DNA from: Kutzneria viridogrisea
GTDB taxonomy: Bacteria > Actinomycetota > Actinomycetes > Mycobacteriales > Pseudonocardiaceae
Assembly (NCBI GenBank): GCA_014138725.1
Contig: JACJID010000007.1
Location: 248,001 to 312,000 of the forward strand
Reading direction: 5' to 3'
DNA: 64,000 nucleotides
Shown here: piece after piece, positions 38,701 through 45,260 of the stretch
Layout: every line of letters begins with the position of its first letter
Numbering within the stretch: the stretch's first letter is position 1
The notes under the pieces: generated by a model
What the model was told of the DNA's origin: nothing
What the model saw: only the letters and a program-made list of their open reading frames with translations
The model's database searches: none
Made by a program: the position numbers and the translations under genes

Positions 38701-38990
38701 GAGTCGTAGGTCGCCTCGCGCAGCCGAGCCGCGTCCAGCTCCAGGTACGAAGCGAGCCCGGTGCGCGCCCAGTCGCGGAGCTGGGCCTCTGCCGTAGCCG
38801 GGTCCAGCCCGTCGAGCCGTGCTGCGGCCGCCGCGTAGGACAGCACGAATCCCGGCTCCGCGGGTGGCGCGGGATTGCCCGCGGGTGGCGGCGCCGACGA
38901 ACCTGTGCACCCGGCAACCGCGGTCAACAGGACGCAGAGGATCGCAGCGACCAGTGTTCGGTTCCCACGGAACCGGCTTTGCTGGAACAT
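35745..38990 (-). CDS. Very large secreted lipoprotein of unknown function
   Basis: A 1081-residue protein with a lipoprotein signal: basic start, hydrophobic helix and lipobox V-A-G-C in LLTAVAGC, then a proline-rich linker. I recognise no enzyme domain. The body mixes a helical segment near 100-250 with long beta-rich stretches toward the C-terminus (repeated strand-turn text such as RVVLVSNFEPWAPIALHAIV), and a Thr/Ser/Pro-rich tail near 1030-1060. It should sit outside the cell, anchored to the membrane, in the same transcript as cytoplasmic CHAT and TIR proteins. ATG 38990 follows GAGGAA; GTG 39008 is less likely. Confidence 0.75.
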   Translation of the reverse strand: MFQQSRFRGNRTLVAAILCVLLTAVAGCTGSSAPPPAGNPAPPAEPGFVLSYAAAAARLDGLDPATAEAQLRDWARTGLASYLELDAARLREATYDSLPVRDPGLSDLSRQPTGPGRALYDGKGVLHLLVPRGDQHRARTIGLLVDQYRADAGEDPPQVQVHDYELLTGQRAISVSLGKAVATPEVRAANGYVTQRVDEAGGLIGFLAKTRHLTGLSLRGNEVWAEGWNWPDVPAAPLSAEDVAVIQRGYTATSGPSPGFSLDPGPVKTAADVLAVVPGLSLSVAEAVAAKSDSPEVHQLRQEVVDALFGGTPPPAGLPADRTRLWALKQLLEGQSGYSQARYDGPLAGTEVGMTLYYGDYIAKQWSTGVGGGVPDKAVPGFVADPDAKIPWGHCPESSEPISESGRLWFGQNESGFAYTANRVTIGAQATRLFAKSNGDAGEVEPSYAFGRGLAWWDQNYDAVASYEVQFARLDQIMRWSGALEWLVTKAGKRLPDTGGTADPKIKFAEWYAKHTELRERSAIDFVSPPSAGDTEAVLSKPSKTFEECGFTAINGGVSLGNLLTRQGKRDHHPDLPSSVGRAGVYDQGSAYDPATGTGHLKQVSLDDAGKAESYRQYTFSAPAQGSVAVETTASGRKVGSLGGVKVNLDAGTPRQVRNDTSADRGHITQRVEVQGKELGALDVRKDHDSVTLAWQSSVVDNALRLLNAEQSRPGVEPGSGAVLSHQDPSGQVQYQLGGIDGPWLETTPGAKPPGSELTFRLGAPRQQGGTAEFSQATLRGPPDLGGPDQWLRVSLATKDQPARISPAGAPDKNARQISVTTPDGHGFTVYREDDHWAVQRKDLAGKPENAAALAKFEVIDAAMQQAAKAKDGYYRALALDGNGVALVGADRVVLVSNFEPWAPIALHAIVPGEAAPLFQIQGKSILHVGQTKVSTEPGGQVKHEKLGEALGQDRDVYLLESARVAYSLREGSIMADEVSRDAQVVVVPAVAEQTAKAVDLHPDLREYAGKRWQLVRAGGSGGSGPPLRGTTGTVGRVSTSTVQTTSPSPTTPAASGQTTGVVPILLVCPENTPDVPECKQ

Positions 38991-39096
38991 GGAATTCCTC
39001 GGGTTCACTGAGATCGCTCAAGGGAATGTCGACGATAAGTCGTTTCGAGCGGTGTGCACGCAGCATAGTCGCCAGACGCGCCGCCGAACTGGTTTG

Positions 39097-40914
39097 TCAT
39101 TCTTGTGTCTCCGTTGTGCCACAGGCATTGCACACTGTTTCGGCGGCATACTTCCGCGCCAGTTCCCCGGTGGATCGCGCCAGCACCTTCCGCAATCCCC
39201 GGTCGTCCTGTGCGCCGAGGGTGCCCGGCAGCGCGGCCGGGTCGCCGCTGAACACGAGGCGCCCCTTCGTCCCGATCACGACCACCTGGTCGGCGAACCT
39301 GAGGTCCGCCACGGAGCGCGCGGTCATGAGCACCGTGCAGCCGAGGGCGGCCACCTCGCGGAGGCCGGACATGACAGGTCGGGACATGCGGAGACCGAGG
39401 CCGGAGATCGGCTCGTCCAGCAGCAACAGCCGTGGCTCAGCGAGGGCCTCGACCGCGATCGACAGCTGCCTGCGCTGCCCCTTCGAGAGCTGATCCACCC
39501 TCTTGTCCACAAAGGACTCCAGGCCGAGCAGGCGGCACACGCGGGCGACCGGGGCGCGCAGCTGCCCGGACCGGTCCGGCCGGATGTCCGACGGGCGCTG
39601 TGCGCGGTCCGCGTGCTCGAGCTCCCTGCGTACCGTCCACTTCCCGCGCAGACGGGGGTGTTTCGGCACAAACCCCGTCCAGGTCCTGATCTGGTGCAGG
39701 TGCGTGCGCATGTTCAGGCCGTGCAAGTGCAGAGCGCCGCTGGAGGGCGACTCCCCCAGCAGGGCCGAGAACAGCGCGACCGAGCCGGGCTGGGTTGGTT
39801 CGAGGATCGCCAGCACGGTCCCGGCCCGCTGGGCGAAGGACACCCGGGTCAGCTCGGGCACCACCTTGTCGCCGTGCACCACGTGGCTGGACAGAGCGCG
39901 GACGAGGAGCCCGAACCGGTCGACCGGGGTCCTGATCAGGTGCTCGCCGTCCGCGCTGACCCGGAAGCGGTGATCGGCGAGGTAGAAGTCCGAACCGGGT
40001 TCGAGGTGGACCCGTCGCGCAGGCCTTCCGGCGTGGCAGGTCCGGCTACCGCGACCGAGGTCACGCAGCAGGGTGCGATCGCCTTTCCTGGTCAGCACGG
40101 CATGTCTTGCCGCCACGCCGTAGCCAGGCACGACCAGGTCGGCGTGGTCCGCGCAGGATCCGATGACCAGCCCGTCGCGGATCGGGTGGATTTCGCCGTC
40201 CAGCTCGGGTCTGGGCGCCTGGTCCACAGCGGGCGCCAGGTCGGGTGCGGGCGGCAACGGGGTTGGCTCGGCGAGCCCGGCCTGCTCCCGCAGCCATTCG
40301 GGCAGGGTGGGTTCGAGCAGGTCCATCGCCTGCGCCACCAGCCCGGCCCGGGGATGACTGCGGACCAGCTCGCTTCGGTACGACGCGAGTCGCCGGTGAC
40401 AGCGCGCCTGCACGACTCGTACCCGCTCCCCCACGCCCTCAGCCTGTCTTCGGAGCCACGTCTGGGTGGCCGCCAGTTCCCGCTTGCTGTCTTGGACTTC
40501 AGTCCGCGCGGCCCGCACGGCTTGCCTGGCAGTCAGCAACCCGCGTGCGTGCTCGCGCAGCCTGCGTCGCCGGATCTCCGGCGCGGCACGGCGCTCCTCC
40601 CCCGGCCTGCGGTGGGTCAGCACCCCGTCCTCCGGCTGGACCACCAGTTCGCGAGCCCGTTCCCTGGCTCGCCCCAGTACGGACTCGGCCTGCCGCAGCC
40701 TGTCCAGCGCGCGGGCACGTCGGCGCTGGTAGTCGGCGTGGATCGCTTGGTAGCGCAGGCGTTCCTGCTCGTACTGGGCGCAGGCCCAACCGGTCAGGCG
40801 ATCGCGGTGCGGGGTGGACAGCGGTGCACGACCGGGCAGCGGTATGCCCGCGCTGCCGTCGCGCCACCCGTGCCACCGGTCCGCCAGGCGCGCCACCGGG
40901 TCGTAGGAGGTCAT
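39097..40914 (-). CDS. FHA-like/ABC-ATPase-like protein with degenerate Walker A
   Basis: A 605-residue soluble protein. Residues about 45-190 are a charged coiled coil. Residues 240-325 look like an FHA phosphothreonine-binding domain (IGSCADHADLVVPGYGVAARH), but the usual GR and S-x-x-H residues are altered. Residues 345-560 are an ABC ATPase: signature LSKGQRRQ at 475-482 and Walker B LLLLDEP at 496-502 are intact, whereas the Walker A position reads LEPTQPGSVA with no lysine. It resembles the FHA-ABC exporter Rv1747 in layout but lacks a membrane domain. Probably a non-hydrolysing signalling or scaffold protein. Confidence 0.82.
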   Translation of the reverse strand: MTSYDPVARLADRWHGWRDGSAGIPLPGRAPLSTPHRDRLTGWACAQYEQERLRYQAIHADYQRRRARALDRLRQAESVLGRARERARELVVQPEDGVLTHRRPGEERRAAPEIRRRRLREHARGLLTARQAVRAARTEVQDSKRELAATQTWLRRQAEGVGERVRVVQARCHRRLASYRSELVRSHPRAGLVAQAMDLLEPTLPEWLREQAGLAEPTPLPPAPDLAPAVDQAPRPELDGEIHPIRDGLVIGSCADHADLVVPGYGVAARHAVLTRKGDRTLLRDLGRGSRTCHAGRPARRVHLEPGSDFYLADHRFRVSADGEHLIRTPVDRFGLLVRALSSHVVHGDKVVPELTRVSFAQRAGTVLAILEPTQPGSVALFSALLGESPSSGALHLHGLNMRTHLHQIRTWTGFVPKHPRLRGKWTVRRELEHADRAQRPSDIRPDRSGQLRAPVARVCRLLGLESFVDKRVDQLSKGQRRQLSIAVEALAEPRLLLLDEPISGLGLRMSRPVMSGLREVAALGCTVLMTARSVADLRFADQVVVIGTKGRLVFSGDPAALPGTLGAQDDRGLRKVLARSTGELARKYAAETVCNACGTTETQE

Positions 40915-40929
40915 CGGCCCTCGCTCGCC

Positions 40930-42108
40930 TCAGGCCGAACAGGTGATGTTCATGATCACCTTGCGGTTCTGGCCCGCCGGTCCCGGCAGCAGCCGTCCGT
41001 CCGGACCGACGTCGGCCAGGTGACCCGGCCAGTCGGTGCCGACCCCGCGGGCGGTCAGGTGATCGGCCGCCACCTGGAACTCGACCAGCACCGCCTTGAC
41101 CGCCTCGGCTCGCCGCGTGGACAGCTCCACCCGCCCGGCCATCGGGCCGTCCGTGGCGGTCGTCCCGATCAGCTCGGCGCGGTGCCTGCCGTCCCGCAGT
41201 ACCTCGGCGAACTTCCTCAGGGTCTCCCGCGCCGCCTGCGGGTCCCGGAAGGTGTCGGTGTCGGCGTTGAACGAGATGTTGTCCCGCTCACCGAGTTCCA
41301 CCGTCCCGCACAGCTGGGGAGCCGGTGCCGGTGGCGGCGCGACGACCGCGACCTCGGGTTTGTCCTCGACGGACTTGTCCGTGTTGCCCTGGGCAATCGT
41401 GACCACGCAGGCGCCACTGGCCTCGGCGACGGCCTTCCACGTGTCCACCACCTTGGCGCGCAGGTTGTTGTCCAGCACCGGTTGCGGCGGGGCGGTGTTG
41501 CCCAGTCCGACCAGGAGCACGGTGCGGCCGTGCAGGTCGGGCAGCAGCCTGCCCTCGGTGAGGTACTTGGCGACCTCCGCCGGGTTCGCCTGGAGCAGGC
41601 CGTCCTTGGCGAAGTCCAGCGGGGCGACGGTCTGCAACCCCGAGTCGACCAGCACGACCGTTCCGCCGGGCTGGGTGGTCCTGGCACCGACGGACAGGGC
41701 CGTCAGTACGTCCGCCTGCGGGGAAACCGCCGTGATCTGTTTGCCGAACGCCGACTGCGCCTCGGCGAGGTAGCTGGTGACGGCCTGCTTCTCGGCTTCG
41801 GGGTTGCCCGCGGTGGGCGGCGGCGCCTGGTCGAAGACGATCCGCGGTTGCCCGTCAACCCTGATCAGGGTGAGCCGCTGATGGTTCTTGGCCGCCGCCC
41901 GCATCAGGTCCTGGACTTCCGGGGGCAGCTTGGGCTTGGGCACGTTGGCCCGCGCACCGACGGCGACGGCCAGCGGTGCCGAGTTGGACAGCGGGCAGGG
42001 CGAGGCCGGTGTGACGGGCTGGACCGTGGAGGGAGCCGGCGCGCAGCCGCACATCAGCAGCGGCAGAACGGCCAGCAGGGCGGCGGAGAACACGGCGGTG
42101 CGCTTCAT
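40930..42108 (-). CDS. OmpA-family lipoprotein
   Basis: A 392-residue secreted protein with a signal peptide ending in a Cys-rich lipobox-like LMCGC. The middle (about 45-210) resembles a von Willebrand A-like fold (TVVLVDSGLQ, TVLLVGLGN). The C-terminal ~120 residues are an OmpA-like peptidoglycan-binding domain (ISFNADTDTFRDPQAARETLRKFAEVLRD..., then STRRAEAVKAVLVE and RKVIM). It would tether to the cell wall. It starts 15 bases after the membrane-protein gene and ends 15 bases before the FHA/ABC-like gene. Confidence 0.85.
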   Translation of the reverse strand: MKRTAVFSAALLAVLPLLMCGCAPAPSTVQPVTPASPCPLSNSAPLAVAVGARANVPKPKLPPEVQDLMRAAAKNHQRLTLIRVDGQPRIVFDQAPPPTAGNPEAEKQAVTSYLAEAQSAFGKQITAVSPQADVLTALSVGARTTQPGGTVVLVDSGLQTVAPLDFAKDGLLQANPAEVAKYLTEGRLLPDLHGRTVLLVGLGNTAPPQPVLDNNLRAKVVDTWKAVAEASGACVVTIAQGNTDKSVEDKPEVAVVAPPPAPAPQLCGTVELGERDNISFNADTDTFRDPQAARETLRKFAEVLRDGRHRAELIGTTATDGPMAGRVELSTRRAEAVKAVLVEFQVAADHLTARGVGTDWPGHLADVGPDGRLLPGPAGQNRKVIMNITCSA

Positions 42109-42123
42109 GATCCTGTCCTGTGA

Positions 42124-43389
42124 CTACGCGCTTGCGGGATAGGTAGGGGCTTGGCCGCCGGGAGCCGGTACGAGGTGGATGAGCGCGTCGGTCAGCGCCG
42201 GGTCCTGCGCCTTGGCCGCGATGAGCTCCCGCGCGTAGCTCTTGAGCTCCTTGGCGAACGCGAGAACGATCTCCCGGTGCCGGTCGCGCTTCTCCTCGGC
42301 GGCGGCCAGAGCGGAGAAGTGCGTTTCCGCCAAGGCTTTCTGCCGCTGGTACGCCGCGGTGCTCAGGGCGACCCGCTGGACCGCTCGATCGTGAACCTTG
42401 GCTGCTTTCAGGTAGGCGCTCTGCAACCTGTTGGTGGTGAGGTAGGCCCCCACCCCGGCCACCATCCCGCTGCCCAGGTAGAGGGCGAGGAAGGTCGCGG
42501 CGGCGGGAACGGCGAAGGACTCCCCCGACTGCGACTGGTCCGCCTCGCCCAGCGAGAAGTCCCCAGAGGTGACCGGCACACTACCGAACTTCAACCGCAC
42601 CCAGGCGGCGAGCAGGCCCAGCAGGAGCCAGAGCAGGGCGCACAGCGGCGCACCGGCCGCGGGCACCCACCGTACCCCGGCCTTGCGGTCACGCAGCATC
42701 ATTCCGGCGCAGTGCGCGAGGGCGAGCACGATCGCGGTGAACCCCAGGACCAGTACCAGCGCGACGGCCTGGGCCTGGTCGCGCATCACGAGTTGGATCA
42801 CCTGGAAGAACGCGGAGATGTCGGCGCCCACCGCGAACAGCAGCGCGATGAGGTAGGCGTAGCTGCCCCTGGTGCGACCGGCCAGCAATGCCGTGTCGGC
42901 GTAGCCGGAGTCCGCGTACGGCACGCTCGGCGGTGCCTGCGTGGCACCGGGCTCCTCGGTGGCCCGCGGTGCGAGCACTCCCGGCGAGGCGTTGCCGTGC
43001 ATCCTCGCCTCGGCGGTGTCGCGCGCCTTCCTCAGTTCTGCCAGGCGGAGTTCCTCGTGCCTGAGCTGGATCTCCAGCCTGGGCAGGGCCGCGTTCGCCC
43101 GGCCGGCCCGCACCTCCGTGTGCAGCCGGTAGTCCTGGTAGTCGCAGTCGAGCTCCCCCAGCCGCTGCTCCGTCCTCGCGTCGATCCACGAGTCCAGGAC
43201 GTCACCGCTGGCCTCGTCCACCGCGCCGGGCGCCAGCCGTTCCACGTGTTCGGCGATCTCCCGGTACGCCGCGGTGCGGCCGACCGCCGCGGGCTCGAAC
43301 TCGCTCACGTTCGCACCAGTGAAGTCAGCACGCCGACCACGACGAAACGCCACGCGCGGAAATTTCATGATTGCCATCGGCTTTCTCAT
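42124..43389 (-). CDS. Four-helix membrane protein with flanking coiled coils
   Basis: A 421-residue integral membrane protein. A charged coiled-coil segment is at about 85-130, four hydrophobic helices are at about 176-200, 208-231, 245-265 and 291-318, and a second coiled coil follows at about 325-400. I recognise no family. The topology, helices bracketed by coiled coils, suits a membrane-anchored scaffold or channel. The ATG at 43389 overlaps the upstream gene stop as ATGA; ATG 43377 and 43368 are alternatives. It is the second gene of the minus-strand run. Confidence 0.75.
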   Translation of the reverse strand: MRKPMAIMKFPRVAFRRGRRADFTGANVSEFEPAAVGRTAAYREIAEHVERLAPGAVDEASGDVLDSWIDARTEQRLGELDCDYQDYRLHTEVRAGRANAALPRLEIQLRHEELRLAELRKARDTAEARMHGNASPGVLAPRATEEPGATQAPPSVPYADSGYADTALLAGRTRGSYAYLIALLFAVGADISAFFQVIQLVMRDQAQAVALVLVLGFTAIVLALAHCAGMMLRDRKAGVRWVPAAGAPLCALLWLLLGLLAAWVRLKFGSVPVTSGDFSLGEADQSQSGESFAVPAAATFLALYLGSGMVAGVGAYLTTNRLQSAYLKAAKVHDRAVQRVALSTAAYQRQKALAETHFSALAAAEEKRDRHREIVLAFAKELKSYARELIAAKAQDPALTDALIHLVPAPGGQAPTYPASA

Positions 43390-44258
43390 GTTTGCTCAGC
43401 CACTTCCGTCGGCGAAGGAACCGCCGGAACGAATCGCTCGTTGACCTCACCACCCTGCGGATGGCTCCGGACGAAGGACGCCCAGTAGTTGAAGATCCTT
43501 CTCGTTCCGTGCGCGCAGGCCTGCTGGACGCGGCTCCTGGTCACGTCGTCGAGGATTGCCATTCCGGATTCGACGGCGGCGACCCGCTGGAGCAGTTCGC
43601 CGAGGCGCTCCTTTTCCTTCGTGTAGTGCTCGACCGCCGCCACCCGGCACCGTTCGAGCTCGGCGAGCCGCCGTCGCCGCACGTAGCACTCGGAATGCAG
43701 CACATCCGCCCCGCGCGCCCACCTGGTCAGGTCCTGGTCCTTCTCGAGGTCGGCAAGCGCCTGGGCGGCCAACTCGGTGCGCTCGATCTGCCCGTCCAGC
43801 GGCGCGAGGTGCTTCGACCGCAGCCGCTGCATCCAGGCCTGCTCCCGGTGGTGCCGCGCCACCTCCCAGGACATGCGCTGCTCGGTGAGGCTCACCAGTT
43901 CCGCCACTCGTGGCGTGGTCACGGTGCGCCGACCTGCCTCGGGAGCGGTTTCCGGCACCCCCACGATGCGCCTGCGGCCGTCGCGACGGCCGGCGCGCGC
44001 GTCAGCCCAGCGCGCCGTGGGCCAATAAGCGACTTGCCGAACCGACCGGCGCCGCCACCCGAGATAGGGGTTGTGCAGCGCCAGCCAGGACGGGACCAGA
44101 AACGATCCAGAAATAGCATCCCCCAGGCGAATGGCAAATACGTACTCGTGGGCAGATTCTGCATCTCGCACCATTTGCACATCAAGTACCAAATCAGTGC
44201 CATTGCTAGGACACGGTAGTGACATCCGCCCGGGCAGGCGGATCGATGACACTTCCAC
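43386..44258 (-). CDS. Hypothetical coiled-coil protein
   Basis: A 290-residue protein of unknown function. The N-terminal ~75 residues are beta-rich (LVLDVQMVRDAESAHEYVFAIRLGD), followed by an Arg-rich linker, and residues about 120-250 are strongly helical and charged (coiled coil: LAALDGQ-like, KEKERLGELLQRVAAVESG). No signal peptide is seen. The start is uncertain: GTG 44258 gives the listed length, ATG 44225 is an alternative. It heads the minus-strand run and is divergent from the SLATT-type gene 83 bases away. Confidence 0.6.
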   Translation of the reverse strand: MEVSSIRLPGRMSLPCPSNGTDLVLDVQMVRDAESAHEYVFAIRLGDAISGSFLVPSWLALHNPYLGWRRRSVRQVAYWPTARWADARAGRRDGRRRIVGVPETAPEAGRRTVTTPRVAELVSLTEQRMSWEVARHHREQAWMQRLRSKHLAPLDGQIERTELAAQALADLEKDQDLTRWARGADVLHSECYVRRRRLAELERCRVAAVEHYTKEKERLGELLQRVAAVESGMAILDDVTRSRVQQACAHGTRRIFNYWASFVRSHPQGGEVNERFVPAVPSPTEVAEQT

Positions 44259-44341
44259 GCCACTTCACGGACCTTCCTGTCCCAAGCCGTCACGGGTCAT
44301 AAGCTCCCGTTCAATCGAAGCGCGCGGAGGGGATGCGAGGC

Positions 44342-45244
44342 GTGGTCACCACGGAACGAGGTCTGGTCAACCCGGATCTGCCCGGACTGTTCGAGGCCGC
44401 GGACTCCGCTTCGCTGGCCGGACAGCGGCAGTACGCCGCAACGGTGCGGCTGCGCCTGCTGCTCGCGATCCTCGCCGCCATCACGGGGACGATCAGCTTG
44501 CGGACGGGCCCGGCCGGGGTCGACCTGGCCGCGGTGTGCACCGCGATAGCACTGACCGCCATCTCGCTGACCCAGCTCAGTCTCAAGACCAACCGGCCGG
44601 AGGAAAGCTGGTACGACGGGCGGGCTCTCGCCGAGTCCGCCAAGAGCCTCGCCTGGCGCTACAGCGTCTGCGGGGTGCCGTACGCCAAGCAGGACAACGA
44701 GAAGGACGCCGAGCACCGGCTGGTCGAGCAGCTGTCCCGCTTGTTGGACGAGGCACCGACCACGAGCGTCAAACTGTCGCGGCGGCCCGCGGTCACCGCG
44801 ACCATGCACCAGCTGCGCGCCGGGGACCTCGCCACCCGCAAGGCCGCGTACCTGCGGTTCCGCATCGGCGACCAGCAAGCCTGGTACGCGCGCAAGGCCG
44901 AGTTCCACGAGCGTCGCGCGGCCCGGTGGCACACCGCGCTGCTGGTCATCGAGATACTCGGCGTCACGGCGGCGTTGGCCAAGGCGGCCCGGTTCATCGA
45001 CCTGGACCTCGCGGGCGTCGCCGCGGCACTCATCGCCTCGGGCACGGCGTGGATCAACCTGCGCCAGCACGCCACGCTCGCGCGGGCCTACACCTTCGCG
45101 GCCAACGAGTTGACGATCGCCCACTCGCGCCTGGAACTGGTCGAGGACGAGCAGACCTGGGCGGTCGAGGTCGCCGACTCCGAGGAAGCCGTGAGCAGGG
45201 AGCACACCATGTGGCGAGCATCCCGGTCGCGCCCGCAGGACTGA
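44342..45244 (+). CDS. SLATT/DUF4231-type membrane protein
   Basis: A 300-residue protein with two pairs of membrane helices (about 27-45 and 55-75; later 205-250). Between them is the conserved ESWYDGRALAES...LAWRYSV segment of DUF4231/SLATT-type proteins, and helical NEL-rich text follows the second pair. SLATT proteins are predicted membrane effectors in nucleotide- and NTPase-dependent bacterial conflict systems; pore formation is a prediction from the literature. GTG 44342 is chosen because GGAGG lies 11 bases upstream, while ATG 44333 is only 2 bases from it. It converges on the PKS with only 16 bases between stops and no visible terminator. Confidence 0.8.
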   Translation: MVTTERGLVNPDLPGLFEAADSASLAGQRQYAATVRLRLLLAILAAITGTISLRTGPAGVDLAAVCTAIALTAISLTQLSLKTNRPEESWYDGRALAESAKSLAWRYSVCGVPYAKQDNEKDAEHRLVEQLSRLLDEAPTTSVKLSRRPAVTATMHQLRAGDLATRKAAYLRFRIGDQQAWYARKAEFHERRAARWHTALLVIEILGVTAALAKAARFIDLDLAGVAAALIASGTAWINLRQHATLARAYTFAANELTIAHSRLELVEDEQTWAVEVADSEEAVSREHTMWRASRSRPQD

Positions 45245-45260
45245 GCGCGGGCCTGGCCGT

